A stretch of DNA of 64,000 bases from Dehalococcoidia bacterium. GTDB taxonomy: Bacteria; Chloroflexota; Dehalococcoidia; Bin125. Positions 8,847 through 17,703 of the stretch are shown here, in pieces. The notes below the pieces were generated by a model. That model saw only the letters and a program-made list of their open reading frames with translations. It was not told the origin of the DNA and ran no database searches. The translations under genes and the position numbers were made by a program. The stretch lies in contig JAJEJC010000007.1 of assembly GCA_022828105.1 (NCBI GenBank), positions 1-64,000 of the forward strand, written 5' to 3'. Each line of letters starts with the position of its first letter. The first letter of the stretch is position 1.

Positions 8847-9107
8847 ATGACGCCGATGCGTCTCAGGCCAACTGTGAGCGGAAGCCAAGCGCGCCAGCGG
8901 CAGATCGACGCGGCCCAACGCTGGGGCCTGCGGATCGTGGCGCTGGGCTCGGCCGCCGGTCTGTTGATGGCGCTGGGGGCCGGCGCGGCGGTGCTGGCGC
9001 ATCCGCCGCTATTCGCCGAGTTGCGGCCCTGGTGGCCGCCGCTGGCGGCGGTCGGACTGTTGTCGACCGCCGCCGGCTATTGGCTGCTGTGGGGACGCGG
9101 CCGCTAG
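8847..9107 (+). CDS. Small membrane protein, unknown function
   Basis: Predicted 86-aa protein (or 83 aa from a second ATG three codons later). After a polar start come two hydrophobic segments, about residues 27-52 (WGLRIVALGSAAGLLMALGAGAAVLA) and about 61-83, joined by a short proline-rich loop, and a basic end. Divergent from smpB and convergent with the glycine-betaine binding-protein gene, sharing a CTAG at the stops. The neat stop overlap and clear two-helix pattern argue for a real gene; I recognise no family. Confidence 0.55.
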   Translation: MTPMRLRPTVSGSQARQRQIDAAQRWGLRIVALGSAAGLLMALGAGAAVLAHPPLFAELRPWWPPLAAVGLLSTAAGYWLLWGRGR

Positions 9108-10321
9108 CTTTCTTCGGCCAGCGCCGCGAGCACGCGCTCGGCGACGTCGGCGGGCACGCGCGACATCCATGCGTCCTGGTGGTTCTGGAGGTACCAGATG
9201 GCTCCGGCGTCGGGCGTCTCGTCGTTGTCGCCCATCCAGATCTCGGTGTCGATCTGTTCCGCGGCGCTGTAGTCCCAGGCGCGGAGGAATTCGATCACCT
9301 CAGGCGCTCGATCCAGCAGGCTGGTGTTGACCGCGATGCGCACCTCGGAGGACGGGTAGGCGCAGCCCTGATCGCCGTTCCAGCACTCTTCGGTCCACTC
9401 CGGCTCTTCCAGCCGGTAGAGGTCGAGCGTGGCGGTTGGCTTGGTCGGACCCCAGATGTAGCCGAGCCAGTTGTCGCCGCGAGCGTATGCGCCTTCGAGA
9501 TCGGCGAACAGCGCCGCGCCGCTGCCCGGGTCGACCACGTCAACGACGTCCTCGAGCCCATAGGCGGCGACCTTGTTGAGGTTCACGAGTTCGCAGGCCC
9601 AGCCGGCGATGCAGCCCACGAAGCGGGCCTTGCCGCGCGAGTCGGCGGTCACGAACAGTTCCTGGTAGTCAGGCAGGTCGAACACCGAGACCAGATCGGG
9701 GTTGGCATCCTTGACGTACTGCGGGATGACCCAGCCTTCCCAGTTCTCGTCCAGGCTGTCGCCGAGCAGTTCGATCACGCCTTCATCGAGTTCGTCGATC
9801 CAGGGCTGCTGGGCCGGCCAGATCTCGAGCGTGACGTGGGTGTCGTTGTTGGTCAGACCCGCCCAGAGCGAGACGGTGTCACCGGCGACCAGCTCGGTCG
9901 GGTAGCCGTAGCCGTGCTCAACGATGTAGGAGACCACGCGGGTCTGCACTTCGGCCGAGAGCCAGTTCAGGTCCGAGAAGACAATCGGATCCTTCGGCTC
10001 CGCCTGCATCGCCTGCTGTTGTTGCTGTGGTTGCTGGCTCTGTTGCGCGGCGGCCTGCTCCTGCTGCTCAGCTTGCTGCTGGGCGGCGGCGACGGTCTGC
10101 TGCTCTTGCTGCGGCTGCTCCGCCTGCATGGCCTGCTGTTGCTGCTGCTCGGGCTGGGCCGCTTCGGCGGCCTGCTGCTGTTCCTGTTGCGGCTGCTCTG
10201 CGACTGCCTGCTGTTGCTCGTCGTCCGACGAACAGGCGGGGCCGAGAATCGCGACCGCAGCGACCAGCCCCGCGCCGACAAGTCCCACGCGGCGCAACCG
10301 ATTCGTTCCCATCAAACGCAC
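9104..10321 (-). CDS. Glycine-betaine/proline-type ABC substrate-binding lipoprotein
   Basis: Binding protein (OpuAC/ProX-like) of a quaternary-amine type importer, 405 aa. Signal peptide with lipobox GPAC (Cys30), then a glutamine/alanine-rich linker (about 36-107) and the binding domain with DPIVFSDLNWLSAEVQTRVVSYIVEHGYGYPTELVAGDTVSLWAGL, typical of the family, and a tryptophan-rich body (WPAQQPW, WEGWVIPQYV) that could form the aromatic ligand cage. The likely start is GTG at 10321, near AGGTGA; an ATG three codons later is possible. Last gene of the operon ATPase, permease, small protein, binding protein. The exact ligand is not readable. Confidence 0.9.
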   Translation of the reverse strand: MRLMGTNRLRRVGLVGAGLVAAVAILGPACSSDDEQQQAVAEQPQQEQQQAAEAAQPEQQQQQAMQAEQPQQEQQTVAAAQQQAEQQEQAAAQQSQQPQQQQQAMQAEPKDPIVFSDLNWLSAEVQTRVVSYIVEHGYGYPTELVAGDTVSLWAGLTNNDTHVTLEIWPAQQPWIDELDEGVIELLGDSLDENWEGWVIPQYVKDANPDLVSVFDLPDYQELFVTADSRGKARFVGCIAGWACELVNLNKVAAYGLEDVVDVVDPGSGAALFADLEGAYARGDNWLGYIWGPTKPTATLDLYRLEEPEWTEECWNGDQGCAYPSSEVRIAVNTSLLDRAPEVIEFLRAWDYSAAEQIDTEIWMGDNDETPDAGAIWYLQNHQDAWMSRVPADVAERVLAALAEES

Positions 10322-10468
10322 TCATCACCTCGATGTCTCGCTCAGCGCCAAGTCGACGCCGTTGTGCTCTGTGCAACCTATCAGACCAGATCGCCGCACT
10401 TGCACTGCGACAATTCGAGACGGATCAGTTCCTGTTCGAATCGGGAGCGGGACTACGGGACTGGTGGC

Positions 10469-10687
10469 TCAGTCTTGAGTGCGACGGGCTCGGGTGACGC
10501 GGTAGGCGGCCCACAGTGTCATGGAAATCGCCATGAGGACAAACAGCGCCTTTGCTCCGCCGAGGAAGGCATTGGGCGACAGTTCGGGGTCGGCCAGCGC
10601 GAAGCCTGCGAGCACCCAGCAAAACACCGCGATCAACACCGTCGAGAGGATCCGGAGTCGGCTGGCCCGCTGGATAAATCGTTCCAA
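10469..10687 (-). CDS. Small membrane protein within the betaine-type importer operon
   Basis: Predicted 72-aa protein between the permease and binding-protein genes on the same strand, 33 bp after the permease. It has two hydrophobic segments (about residues 14-33, STVLIAVFCWVLAGFALA, and about 43-62) and basic ends. I recognise no family. It may be an accessory membrane subunit, or a chance frame in a GC-rich spacer; the hydrophobic pattern and operon position favour a real gene. Confidence 0.5.
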   Translation of the reverse strand: MERFIQRASRLRILSTVLIAVFCWVLAGFALADPELSPNAFLGGAKALFVLMAISMTLWAAYRVTRARRTQD

Positions 10688-10720
10688 GGCGCGTTCCTCT
10701 CTGCGCTCGCTCAGTCGCGC

Positions 10721-11743
10721 TCAGTCGCCGCTGACGGCTTCCTGCTGCCGACGTGTCAGCGCCTGCGTCACGCGATCCATGATGATCGCCAGGAAGACGA
10801 TGCCCAATCCGGCGATGAACGCGTTGCCCGGTTCAATCCGGCCCAGGCCCTGATAGACCTTGAGGCCCAGTCCTCCGGCGCCGATCAATGAAGCGATGGC
10901 GACCATCGACAGCGCCATCAGCGTGGTCTGGTTCACGCCGGCCATGATGGTTGGAATGGCGAGCGGAATCTTGACCTTGAGCAGCATCTGGCGCTGCGTC
11001 GCGCCGAACGACTCGGCGGCTTCCAGCGTCTCGGCCGGCAACTGGCGGATGCCGAGATTGGTCAAACGAACCGCCGGCGGCACGGCGAAGATGAGCGATG
11101 CCAACACGCCCGAGACGTTGCCCAGCCCGAGGAAGGCGACGACGGGCACGAGGTAGACGAACGAAGGCATCGTTTGCATGGCATCGAGGATCGGCCGCAG
11201 AAAGACGTCGAGCCGATCGCTCTGCGACGACCAGATGCCCATCGGCACCGCAATCGCAATCGACAGCGTGACGGTCACGATAATCAGCGCGACGGTCTCC
11301 ATCGTCGCCGGCCAGAGCCCGAAGACGGCCAACACCAACAGCGCCGCGACCGAGCCGAAGGCCATCCGCCAACTCACCATCAGCAGGCAGATTAAGCCCG
11401 TCATGGCGATGAACGCCGGCCAGGGAAACCAGAGCAGCATGTCTTCCAGGCTGACCAGGAACCAGGTCATGACGTCCTTGATGCTCTGGAAGAACCATGA
11501 GACGTTGGACGTCAACCAGTCAACCGCATCGTCGAGCGCGTTGCCGACATCGCGGCCGACATCGATCGGCACCTCGTCGCTGCCGACGGCGTACGCGATC
11601 AGGAAGCTGAGCATGATGCCCAACACTGCCAGCGGCCGCACGTACCAATGCTCGGGGAGCGGTTGTCCGGCCTTCGGCGAGGCAATCAGCCTCCACAACC
11701 AGGCCAATGGCAGCAACAGACGCCTCCCTGACTGCTGGTCCAT
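10721..11743 (-). CDS. Glycine-betaine/proline-type ABC transporter permease
   Basis: Membrane subunit (ProW/OpuAB type), 340 aa. A first hydrophobic segment (VLGIMLSFLIAYAVG) is followed by an amphipathic stretch (VGNALDDAVDWLTSNVSWFFQSIKDVM), then about five further spans and the permease domain core (PILDAMQTMPSFVYLVPVVAFLGLGNVSGVLASLIFAVPPAVRLTNLGIRQLPAETLEAAESFGAT), where EAAESFGAT is the ATPase-contact loop. It lies 11 bp after the ATPase gene, so they are cotranscribed. Confidence 0.94.
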   Translation of the reverse strand: MDQQSGRRLLLPLAWLWRLIASPKAGQPLPEHWYVRPLAVLGIMLSFLIAYAVGSDEVPIDVGRDVGNALDDAVDWLTSNVSWFFQSIKDVMTWFLVSLEDMLLWFPWPAFIAMTGLICLLMVSWRMAFGSVAALLVLAVFGLWPATMETVALIIVTVTLSIAIAVPMGIWSSQSDRLDVFLRPILDAMQTMPSFVYLVPVVAFLGLGNVSGVLASLIFAVPPAVRLTNLGIRQLPAETLEAAESFGATQRQMLLKVKIPLAIPTIMAGVNQTTLMALSMVAIASLIGAGGLGLKVYQGLGRIEPGNAFIAGLGIVFLAIIMDRVTQALTRRQQEAVSGD

Positions 11744-11754
11744 GCGCGCTGCTC

Positions 11755-12825
11755 CTATTCCGCCGCGATCGCCGCTGCGGCCTCGTCGGAGACCATCGCC
11801 CGGGCCAGTCGTTGCAGCGGGATCACCCCTACCAGATTGCCCGAATCATCCACCACCTGCAGCGGCTGTGTCGCCGACAAGCCGGCCGGCACCAGTTCGT
11901 CCAGCACCGCGTCCTCGCGCACCACGTAGCGATCCTCGGTCGGGCCGGCCAGCGCTTCTGCGCTGCTGTCCATGATTGATGCCGCAGTGACCATCCCGTG
12001 CAGGCGTACGTCCTGCGTGAACTCGCGGACGAACGCGTCAACCGGATTGAGCACGACATCGTTGGGCGCGCCGAGCTGCACGATCTCGCCGTCGCGCATG
12101 ATCGCGATCCGGTCGCCGACGCGGACGGCCTCGTTGAGATCGTGGGTGATGAACACAATCGTCTTTTGGACCGACGACTGCAGCGCGAGCAACTCGTCCT
12201 GCAGATCCCGGCGGATCACCGGGTCGAGCGCGGAGAACGGCTCGTCCATCAGCAGGATCGGCGTCTCCATGGCCAGCCCGCGGGCAAGGCCCACGCGCTG
12301 CTTCATGCCGCCCGAGAGCTGGTTGGGCATCGACGCGATCCAATCGGCCAATCCGACCAGCTCCAGCGCGTTGACAGCGCGTTCGCGCCGCTCCCTGCGG
12401 GCGACGCCGCCTATCTCCAGCGGCAGCGCCACATTCTCCAATACCGTGCGGTGCGGCATCAGGCCGAAGTGCTGAAAGACCATTGCCAGATCCTTGCGGC
12501 GGGTTTCGCGCAACTCGTCGTCCGCCATCCCGGTGATCGCTCGGTCGTCGATCCAGACCTCGCCGGCCGACGGCTCAATCAGCCGGTTGATGCAGCGCAC
12601 CAGGGTCGATTTGCCGCAGCCCGAGAGCCCCATCACGACGAACAGTTCGCCCTGCGCAATGTCGATCGTGATGTCGCGCAGACCGACCACCGCGCCGGTC
12701 GCCTCCTGCACCTCGTCCTTGGACTGCCCGGATCGAGAGAGTTCGAGACCCTCAAGGTCGGAGTCGCCGAAGACCTTGTAGAGGCCGCGAATGCTGAGCG
12801 CGGTCCGGCCTTCGGCAGCGGTCAT
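11755..12825 (-). CDS. Glycine-betaine/proline-type ABC transporter ATP-binding protein
   Basis: ATPase (ProV/OpuAA type), 356 aa. Walker A GLSGCGKST at residues 66-74, Q-loop VFQHFGLMPHRTVLENV, signature LSGGMKQRVGLARGLA, Walker B ILLMDEP and switch His in FITHD. The roughly 30-residue insertion ahead of the VGLRDITIDI strand is typical of ProV. The C-terminus (about 290-356) looks like one or a partial pair of CBS modules (YVVREDAVLDELVPAGLSATQPLQVVDDSGNLVGVI), which in relatives sense ionic strength. The frame is open further upstream, but the ATG chosen begins where homology starts. First gene of the importer operon. Confidence 0.94.
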   Translation of the reverse strand: MTAAEGRTALSIRGLYKVFGDSDLEGLELSRSGQSKDEVQEATGAVVGLRDITIDIAQGELFVVMGLSGCGKSTLVRCINRLIEPSAGEVWIDDRAITGMADDELRETRRKDLAMVFQHFGLMPHRTVLENVALPLEIGGVARRERRERAVNALELVGLADWIASMPNQLSGGMKQRVGLARGLAMETPILLMDEPFSALDPVIRRDLQDELLALQSSVQKTIVFITHDLNEAVRVGDRIAIMRDGEIVQLGAPNDVVLNPVDAFVREFTQDVRLHGMVTAASIMDSSAEALAGPTEDRYVVREDAVLDELVPAGLSATQPLQVVDDSGNLVGVIPLQRLARAMVSDEAAAAIAAE

Positions 12826-12900
12826 CGCAGAATCCTCTCCGATCCGATCGGCGCCGGATGCGCACGGATCGGCACTCGCGCACAGACTACTCTTGACGCC

Positions 12901-13359
12901 ATGCTTGACGTAACGCCCACCCGTTTGCGAGTCTTCCTGGCCGCCCTGGGCGCGGTGTCGCTGGGAGCGGTGTTGCTGATCGCGATTGGCTGCAACAGCG
13001 GCGGCGGCGGCATCTTCTCCGGCGTCGGAGGTTCGGGCCAGGCCGCGCTGCATATCGACGAAGCGGCCGAAGACAAGGCCGTGCTGACGCCTCTGACCCG
13101 CCCGCTAAAGCTGGACGAGCCATTCTGGCTGCGGCTGGAGATGAACGAACCCGTCGACGCCGACCACATCCTCGTGCGGGTCGAGTACGACGCCGGCGCG
13201 CGGGAGTTCTTCGAGCTCCGAGACGTGCGCTTCGATGTGGATCCGCCCTGGAAGGTTGCCGCGATTCCGCTGCAACTGACCGACGACGGGGACTTCAACA
13301 TCGCGCTGATCGTCAACTCCCGCAAAGTGACCGACGTCAAGGTGACGGTCGAGAACTGA
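12901..13359 (+). CDS. Small lipoprotein, unknown function
   Basis: 152-aa predicted lipoprotein: an N-terminal hydrophobic helix ends in AIGC (Cys31), followed by a glycine-rich stretch, then a domain that looks mainly beta (RPLKLDEPFWLRLEMNEPV, ILVRVEYDAGAREFFELRDV, VKVTVEN at the end). This resembles an Ig-like or sugar-binding-like sandwich, but I recognise no family. Divergent from the ABC ATPase gene with a 75-bp gap that must hold both promoters. The reading frame is open upstream, antisense to the ATPase; the lipoprotein signal fixes the start. Confidence 0.72.
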   Translation: MLDVTPTRLRVFLAALGAVSLGAVLLIAIGCNSGGGGIFSGVGGSGQAALHIDEAAEDKAVLTPLTRPLKLDEPFWLRLEMNEPVDADHILVRVEYDAGAREFFELRDVRFDVDPPWKVAAIPLQLTDDGDFNIALIVNSRKVTDVKVTVEN

Positions 13360-13404
13360 GCGGCCAGGCAATCGAGGCCGTGACCGGGCTGCGCTACCCT
13401 GCGC

Positions 13405-13427
13405 ATCGTGCCCGCGCGGGGCACGAT
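13405..13427 (+). terminator. Hairpin between lipoprotein gene and fhs
   Basis: Perfect 9-bp inverted repeat ATCGTGCCC/GGGCACGAT with a 5-nt loop, 45 bp after the lipoprotein stop and 24 bp before the fhs start. It has no T-run. It may terminate the upstream gene or be a leader structure for fhs. I saw no riboswitch consensus here. Confidence 0.4.
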
Positions 13428-13451
13428 ACGGGGCCAGCCGAGAGGTGATCG

Positions 13452-15083
13452 ATGCGGCCGATCGTAGACGTGGCAGCGGAGCTCGGACTGTCGGCGGACG
13501 ATCTGGATCTGTATGGACGCCACAAGGCGAAACTGACCGCAGGCGCGCTGGCGCGATTGGCCGAACGGCCGCAGGGCGACCTGGTCCTGGTCACGGGAAT
13601 GACCCCGACGACGGCCGGCGAAGGCAAGACCACGACCGCGATCGGTCTCACTCAGGCGCTGCGCCGGACCGGCGCTAATGCGGCCGTCGCGCTGCGTGAG
13701 CCCTCGATGGGTCCGGTCTTCGGGATCAAGGGCGGCGGCACCGGCGGCGGCGCCTCGCAGGTGTTGCCCGCCGACGACATCAACCTGCATTTCACCGGCG
13801 ACCTGCACGCCGTCACGGCGGCCAACAACCTGCTGGCCGCGGCGATTGACAACTCGTTGTTTCACGGCAATCCGCTCGGCCTCGACGCGCGCCGGATCAC
13901 CTGGCGGCGCTGCCTGGACATGAACGACCGCGCCCTGCGCGGCGCCGTGATCGGCATGGGCGGCGCGACGGATGGGATCGTGCGCGAGGAGTCGTTCGAC
14001 ATCACGCCGGCCTCCGAGGTCATGGCGATCCTCTCCGTGGCGGGCGATCTCGACAATCTGCATCGCAGATTGGGCGACGTGATTGTCGGCTACACCGGCG
14101 CGACGCCGATCCAGCCGGTCACCTGTCGCGAGCTCGGCGTGGACGGCGCGATGACCGTGCTGCTCAAGGACGCGATCCGACCGAACCTGGCTCAGACCGG
14201 CGAGGGCGGACCCGCGTTCGTGCACGGAGGCCCGTTCGCCAACATCGCCCTGGGCTGCAACTCGATCGCCGCGACCCGCGCCTCGCTGGCGACCGCCGAG
14301 ATCACCGTGACGGAAGCCGGCTTTGGCTCCGACCTGGGCGCGGAGAAGTTCTTCAACGTCGTCTCGCGGATCGGCGGATTCGAGCCGCAGGCGGCCGTGA
14401 TCGTCGCCACCGCGCGCGCAATCAAGCGGCACGGCGGCCGGCCCGCCCGCGACCTTGAGGTTGAAGACCTGGAGGCGCTGGAAGCGGGTCTGCCCAACCT
14501 CGACGCGCATATCGACAACGTCGTCACGCACGGCGTGATCCCGATCGTGGCCGTCAACCGCTTCCCCTCGGACACGCAGGCCGAGCTGGACGCGGTGCTG
14601 GCGCACTGCCGCCGTCGCGGCGTGCGCGCGGCCGTCGCCGATCCCTACGGCGGCGGCGGTGAGGCATGCCTCGATCTCGCCGCCGAGGTGCGAGACGCGC
14701 TGGCCGGGGAGCGCCCGCAGTTCACGCGCCTGTATGAGCCCGAGCAGCCGCTGCGCGAGAAGATCGAGACGGTCGCGCGGCGGGTCTACGGCGCGGGATC
14801 GGTCTCGTTCGCGCGCCTCGCCGAACTGACGCTGCGCCGTGCCCGACGCCTGGGACAGGAAGACTGGCCGGTCTGCATCGCCAAGACGCAGTACTCCCTG
14901 TCCGACGATGCCTCCCGCCTGGGCCGGCCGGACAATCACGAGTTCACGGTGCGCGACGTGCGCCCCTCGGCCGGAGCAGGTTTTGTCGTGATCATCTCGG
15001 GCGAGATCATGACGATGCCCGGCTTGCCGCGCTCACCGGCGGCGACCCAGTTCGACCACACCGCGGACACACACACGGCCTGA
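13452..15083 (+). CDS. fhs: Formate--tetrahydrofolate ligase
   Basis: ATP-dependent joining of formate to tetrahydrofolate, giving 10-formyl-THF for one-carbon metabolism in the cytoplasm. The 543-aa protein shows family hallmarks: start RPIVDVAAELGLSADDLDLYGRHKAKL, the P-loop-like TPTTAGEGKTTTAIGL, the glycine-rich GIKGGGTGGGASQVLPADDINLHFTGD, then AVTAANNLL, RRCLDMNDRALR and DLGAEKFFNVVSR. Length is normal. AGAGGTGAT precedes the ATG. nudC begins 4 bp after the stop, suggesting an operon. A formyl-THF hydrolase-like gene at 56 kb could use its product. Confidence 0.96.
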   Translation: MRPIVDVAAELGLSADDLDLYGRHKAKLTAGALARLAERPQGDLVLVTGMTPTTAGEGKTTTAIGLTQALRRTGANAAVALREPSMGPVFGIKGGGTGGGASQVLPADDINLHFTGDLHAVTAANNLLAAAIDNSLFHGNPLGLDARRITWRRCLDMNDRALRGAVIGMGGATDGIVREESFDITPASEVMAILSVAGDLDNLHRRLGDVIVGYTGATPIQPVTCRELGVDGAMTVLLKDAIRPNLAQTGEGGPAFVHGGPFANIALGCNSIAATRASLATAEITVTEAGFGSDLGAEKFFNVVSRIGGFEPQAAVIVATARAIKRHGGRPARDLEVEDLEALEAGLPNLDAHIDNVVTHGVIPIVAVNRFPSDTQAELDAVLAHCRRRGVRAAVADPYGGGGEACLDLAAEVRDALAGERPQFTRLYEPEQPLREKIETVARRVYGAGSVSFARLAELTLRRARRLGQEDWPVCIAKTQYSLSDDASRLGRPDNHEFTVRDVRPSAGAGFVVIISGEIMTMPGLPRSPAATQFDHTADTHTA

Positions 15084-15087
15084 ACCG

Positions 15088-16041
15088 ATGCCAGAGTTTC
15101 GCAACACCTTCTCCGGCAACCCGCTCGATCGCGAGGCGGCCCGCCGCCGCGACGAATCGTGGGTCAGCGAACAGCTCGACGATCCTGCCGCGCTCTTCCT
15201 GCCCCTGCGCGATCTGACGTTCCCAATACGGTCCATGCGCAGCCAGGACGGTGGCATGCGGCTCGCCTGGTGCGCGCTGCCCGCGGACGCCGATGTCGAG
15301 CGGTATCCGCCGCTCTTGCTCGGTACCAGCGGTTGGGTCGCCCGCTTCGCGATCGACGCCGCCGCGGCGCCGGATCGGTTCGCGCTGCCCGACGATGCGA
15401 GCTTCATGGACCTGCGCGCCGCCGCGCCGCTGCTCGACGCCGACGACGCCGGCATCGCCGCCCAGGCCCGCTCGTTCCTCGACTGGCATCAGCGGCACCG
15501 GTTCTGCGCGGTCTGTGGAGAGCCGACTCGCCACGTGCAGGGCGGCATCTATCGCAAGTGCACGACCTGCCCGGCGGAGCACTTTCCCCGCACCGATCCG
15601 GTCGTGATCACGGTCGTAATCGATCCTGACCGAGATCGCTGTTTACTCGGCCGTCAGGCCTCGTGGCCGCCCGGCATGTTCTCGGCGCTGGCCGGCTTCA
15701 TCGATCACGGTGAATCGATCGAGGACGCGGTTCGCCGCGAGGTTGCCGAGGAATCCGGCATCGACGCGGTCAATGTGCGCTACCACTCGTCCCAGCCCTG
15801 GCCCTTCCCTTCCTCGCTGATGATCGGCTGCCACGCCGACGCGGGCAGCTCGGAGATCAACTACGACGAGTGGGAGATGGACGACGTGCGTTGGTTTACC
15901 CGTGATGAAATCAATCACTCGCTGAAGCAACCGGCGGCGCAGCTTGGTCAGCCCGGATTGCCCGAGGGCGCGCTCTCGCTGCCCGGACCGATGGCGATTG
16001 CGCACACGCTGATCACGGCCTGGGCAGAGCGCCAGGTCTGA
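15088..16041 (+). CDS. nudC: NADH pyrophosphatase NudC
   Basis: Nudix hydrolase that cleaves NADH to NMNH and AMP and in other bacteria removes NAD caps from RNA. A four-Cys zinc ribbon is visible (CAVC...CTTC, about residues 140-163), then the Nudix box GFIDHGESIEDAVRREVAEESG (about 203-224) and the NudC-specific SQPWPFPSSLM motif that selects NAD substrates. Length 317 aa is slightly above the usual 260-315. The N-terminal domain is variable, as in the family. It follows fhs by 4 bp. Confidence 0.95.
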   Translation: MPEFRNTFSGNPLDREAARRRDESWVSEQLDDPAALFLPLRDLTFPIRSMRSQDGGMRLAWCALPADADVERYPPLLLGTSGWVARFAIDAAAAPDRFALPDDASFMDLRAAAPLLDADDAGIAAQARSFLDWHQRHRFCAVCGEPTRHVQGGIYRKCTTCPAEHFPRTDPVVITVVIDPDRDRCLLGRQASWPPGMFSALAGFIDHGESIEDAVRREVAEESGIDAVNVRYHSSQPWPFPSSLMIGCHADAGSSEINYDEWEMDDVRWFTRDEINHSLKQPAAQLGQPGLPEGALSLPGPMAIAHTLITAWAERQV

Positions 16042-16096
16042 GAGTTCGCTCGAAGTTCATCCCGCCTCACCCGGCTTGCGATGTACGCTCGGTCCT

Positions 16097-17653
16097 ATGC
16101 AGCATTCTCGCCTCGCCCTGCCGGGCATCGCACTTGCCATTCTGATCGCCCTCTGCTCCGTCGCCGCATTCGCAGCCTGCTCCTCGGATGAAGAATCGGC
16201 GCAGCCGCAACAGGCACAGACGACTCCTGCAGCCCAGGCCAATCAGAGCGCGGAGCACGAGCAATCTTCCGCCGCAAGCAGCACCGAGGAACCGCAGGCG
16301 CAAGCAAAGTCTGTCGAGACCGAGACGCAGTCGAGCGATGAGCAGGCAGAGTCGCAGGCGCAGCCCGAAACGGACCCGCAAAAAGAGCAAGCCGTCAGCG
16401 AGACCTCGGATCAGAGCCAACCGCAAGAAGCTGACCAGGCTGCGCAAGACACTGCCAGCGATCAGGCGCAGTCGGCAGACGAATCGGTCCAACAAGAGCA
16501 AGAGTTGGAGCAACAGCAGCAGGGCGAGCCGGCAGCCGAGCAACCGAGCGGACCGTCCGAGCGCGAACGACTGCAGATGCGGGCCGAGGAGATTGCCGCC
16601 CAGGCCACGGTGTCCGATCTCGTTGGCCTGAACGCCTGGCTGAACGGCGAAGAGACCACGATCGCGCTCGAACTGGCCAAGGGCAACATCGTCCTTGTTG
16701 ACTTCTGGACCTACTCCTGCATCAACTGTGTGCGCACGTTGCCGTTCCTCACTGCCTGGGACGAGAAGTACCGCGACCACGGACTCGTGATCATCGGCGT
16801 ACACACCCCCGAGTTCAAGTTCGAAGAACAGGTCGACAACGTCAGCAACGCGATCGCCGAGCACGACATCGAGTACCTGGTCGCGATGGACAACGACTAT
16901 CGCACCTGGCGAGTGCTGCAGGGGAGCCGCGGATTCTGGCCGCGCAAGTTCCTGATTGGACCGACACCCGACGGATCGCCGATGGGCGTGCGCTACGACC
17001 ACATCGGCGAAGGCGACTACGAAGAGACCGAGCATCAGATCCGGGCCGCGCTGGAAGCGATTGGCAGAGACCTCTCCGGCGTGCCTTTCGGCGTCGAAGT
17101 CGCAGTGCCGGATCGCTCCGATGTCGCACGCGGCGTCCAGACGCGCGAACTCTACGCCGGCTGGCGACGCAACACCGGCGGCGGCGGACCGTACGCGGGC
17201 CAGGAGGAGTACTTCCTCGCCGGCCTCGACGTCGAGCATCTCTATCGGGATGTCGACAGCGACGATCGCGTGCACAACCTCTGGTACGTGGAGGGGCTCT
17301 GGCGCGCCGAGTCGGAAGCGATTGTGCACGCCCGCACCACCAAGAATCTCGAGGATTACATGGCGCTGATCGTCCGCGCGCGGACGGTCAACGTGGTGCT
17401 CACCGTGGCCGAGGACGGCCAACCCTATGACGTGTTCGTCCAGTTCAACGACGACTGGGTCCAGCCGGGCTTCGCCGGCGAGCACATCCAGTGGGACGGC
17501 AGCGGACGCTCGTTCATTCGCGTGAACGAGAACGACCTGTATCGCCTGCTGTTCTTCGAAGACTTCACCGCGGGCGAGCTCAAGCTCAGCTCCAACTCCG
17601 ATCAGTTCCGCATTTTCGCCTTCACCTTCGGCTCCTACGTCGGCGGTGAGTAG
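16097..17653 (+). CDS. Thioredoxin-fold lipoprotein (redoxin domain, CxxC)
   Basis: Extracytoplasmic thiol-disulfide protein of about 518 aa. Signal peptide and lipobox FAAC (Cys28), then about 135 residues of Gln/Glu/Ser/Ala-rich linker. A thioredoxin domain follows: LVDFWTYSCINCVRTLPFL, with active site C208-I-N-C211, and GLVIIGVHTPEFKFE. The C-terminal region (about 320-518, YAGWRRNTGGGG, LEDYMALIVRARTVNVVL, LYRLLFF) resembles the beta domain attached to DipZ/thiol-disulfide isomerase-like redoxins. I start at the ATG directly before the signal peptide; an upstream TTG is possible. The next gene is a second thioredoxin-fold lipoprotein. Confidence 0.85.
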   Translation: MQHSRLALPGIALAILIALCSVAAFAACSSDEESAQPQQAQTTPAAQANQSAEHEQSSAASSTEEPQAQAKSVETETQSSDEQAESQAQPETDPQKEQAVSETSDQSQPQEADQAAQDTASDQAQSADESVQQEQELEQQQQGEPAAEQPSGPSERERLQMRAEEIAAQATVSDLVGLNAWLNGEETTIALELAKGNIVLVDFWTYSCINCVRTLPFLTAWDEKYRDHGLVIIGVHTPEFKFEEQVDNVSNAIAEHDIEYLVAMDNDYRTWRVLQGSRGFWPRKFLIGPTPDGSPMGVRYDHIGEGDYEETEHQIRAALEAIGRDLSGVPFGVEVAVPDRSDVARGVQTRELYAGWRRNTGGGGPYAGQEEYFLAGLDVEHLYRDVDSDDRVHNLWYVEGLWRAESEAIVHARTTKNLEDYMALIVRARTVNVVLTVAEDGQPYDVFVQFNDDWVQPGFAGEHIQWDGSGRSFIRVNENDLYRLLFFEDFTAGELKLSSNSDQFRIFAFTFGSYVGGE

Positions 17654-17703
17654 CGTTGAGCGATTGCCAGGTGTCCAGAGGGTTCCAGCGAGCGAGGATT
17701 TCC

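Noticed and set aside
10420-10460. TTCGAATC with short flanking pairs, considered as a tRNA T-arm
   Set aside because: No other cloverleaf arms found nearby.
13360-13451. Possible folate riboswitch upstream of fhs
   Set aside because: Only a simple 9-bp hairpin is present; no recognisable riboswitch core.
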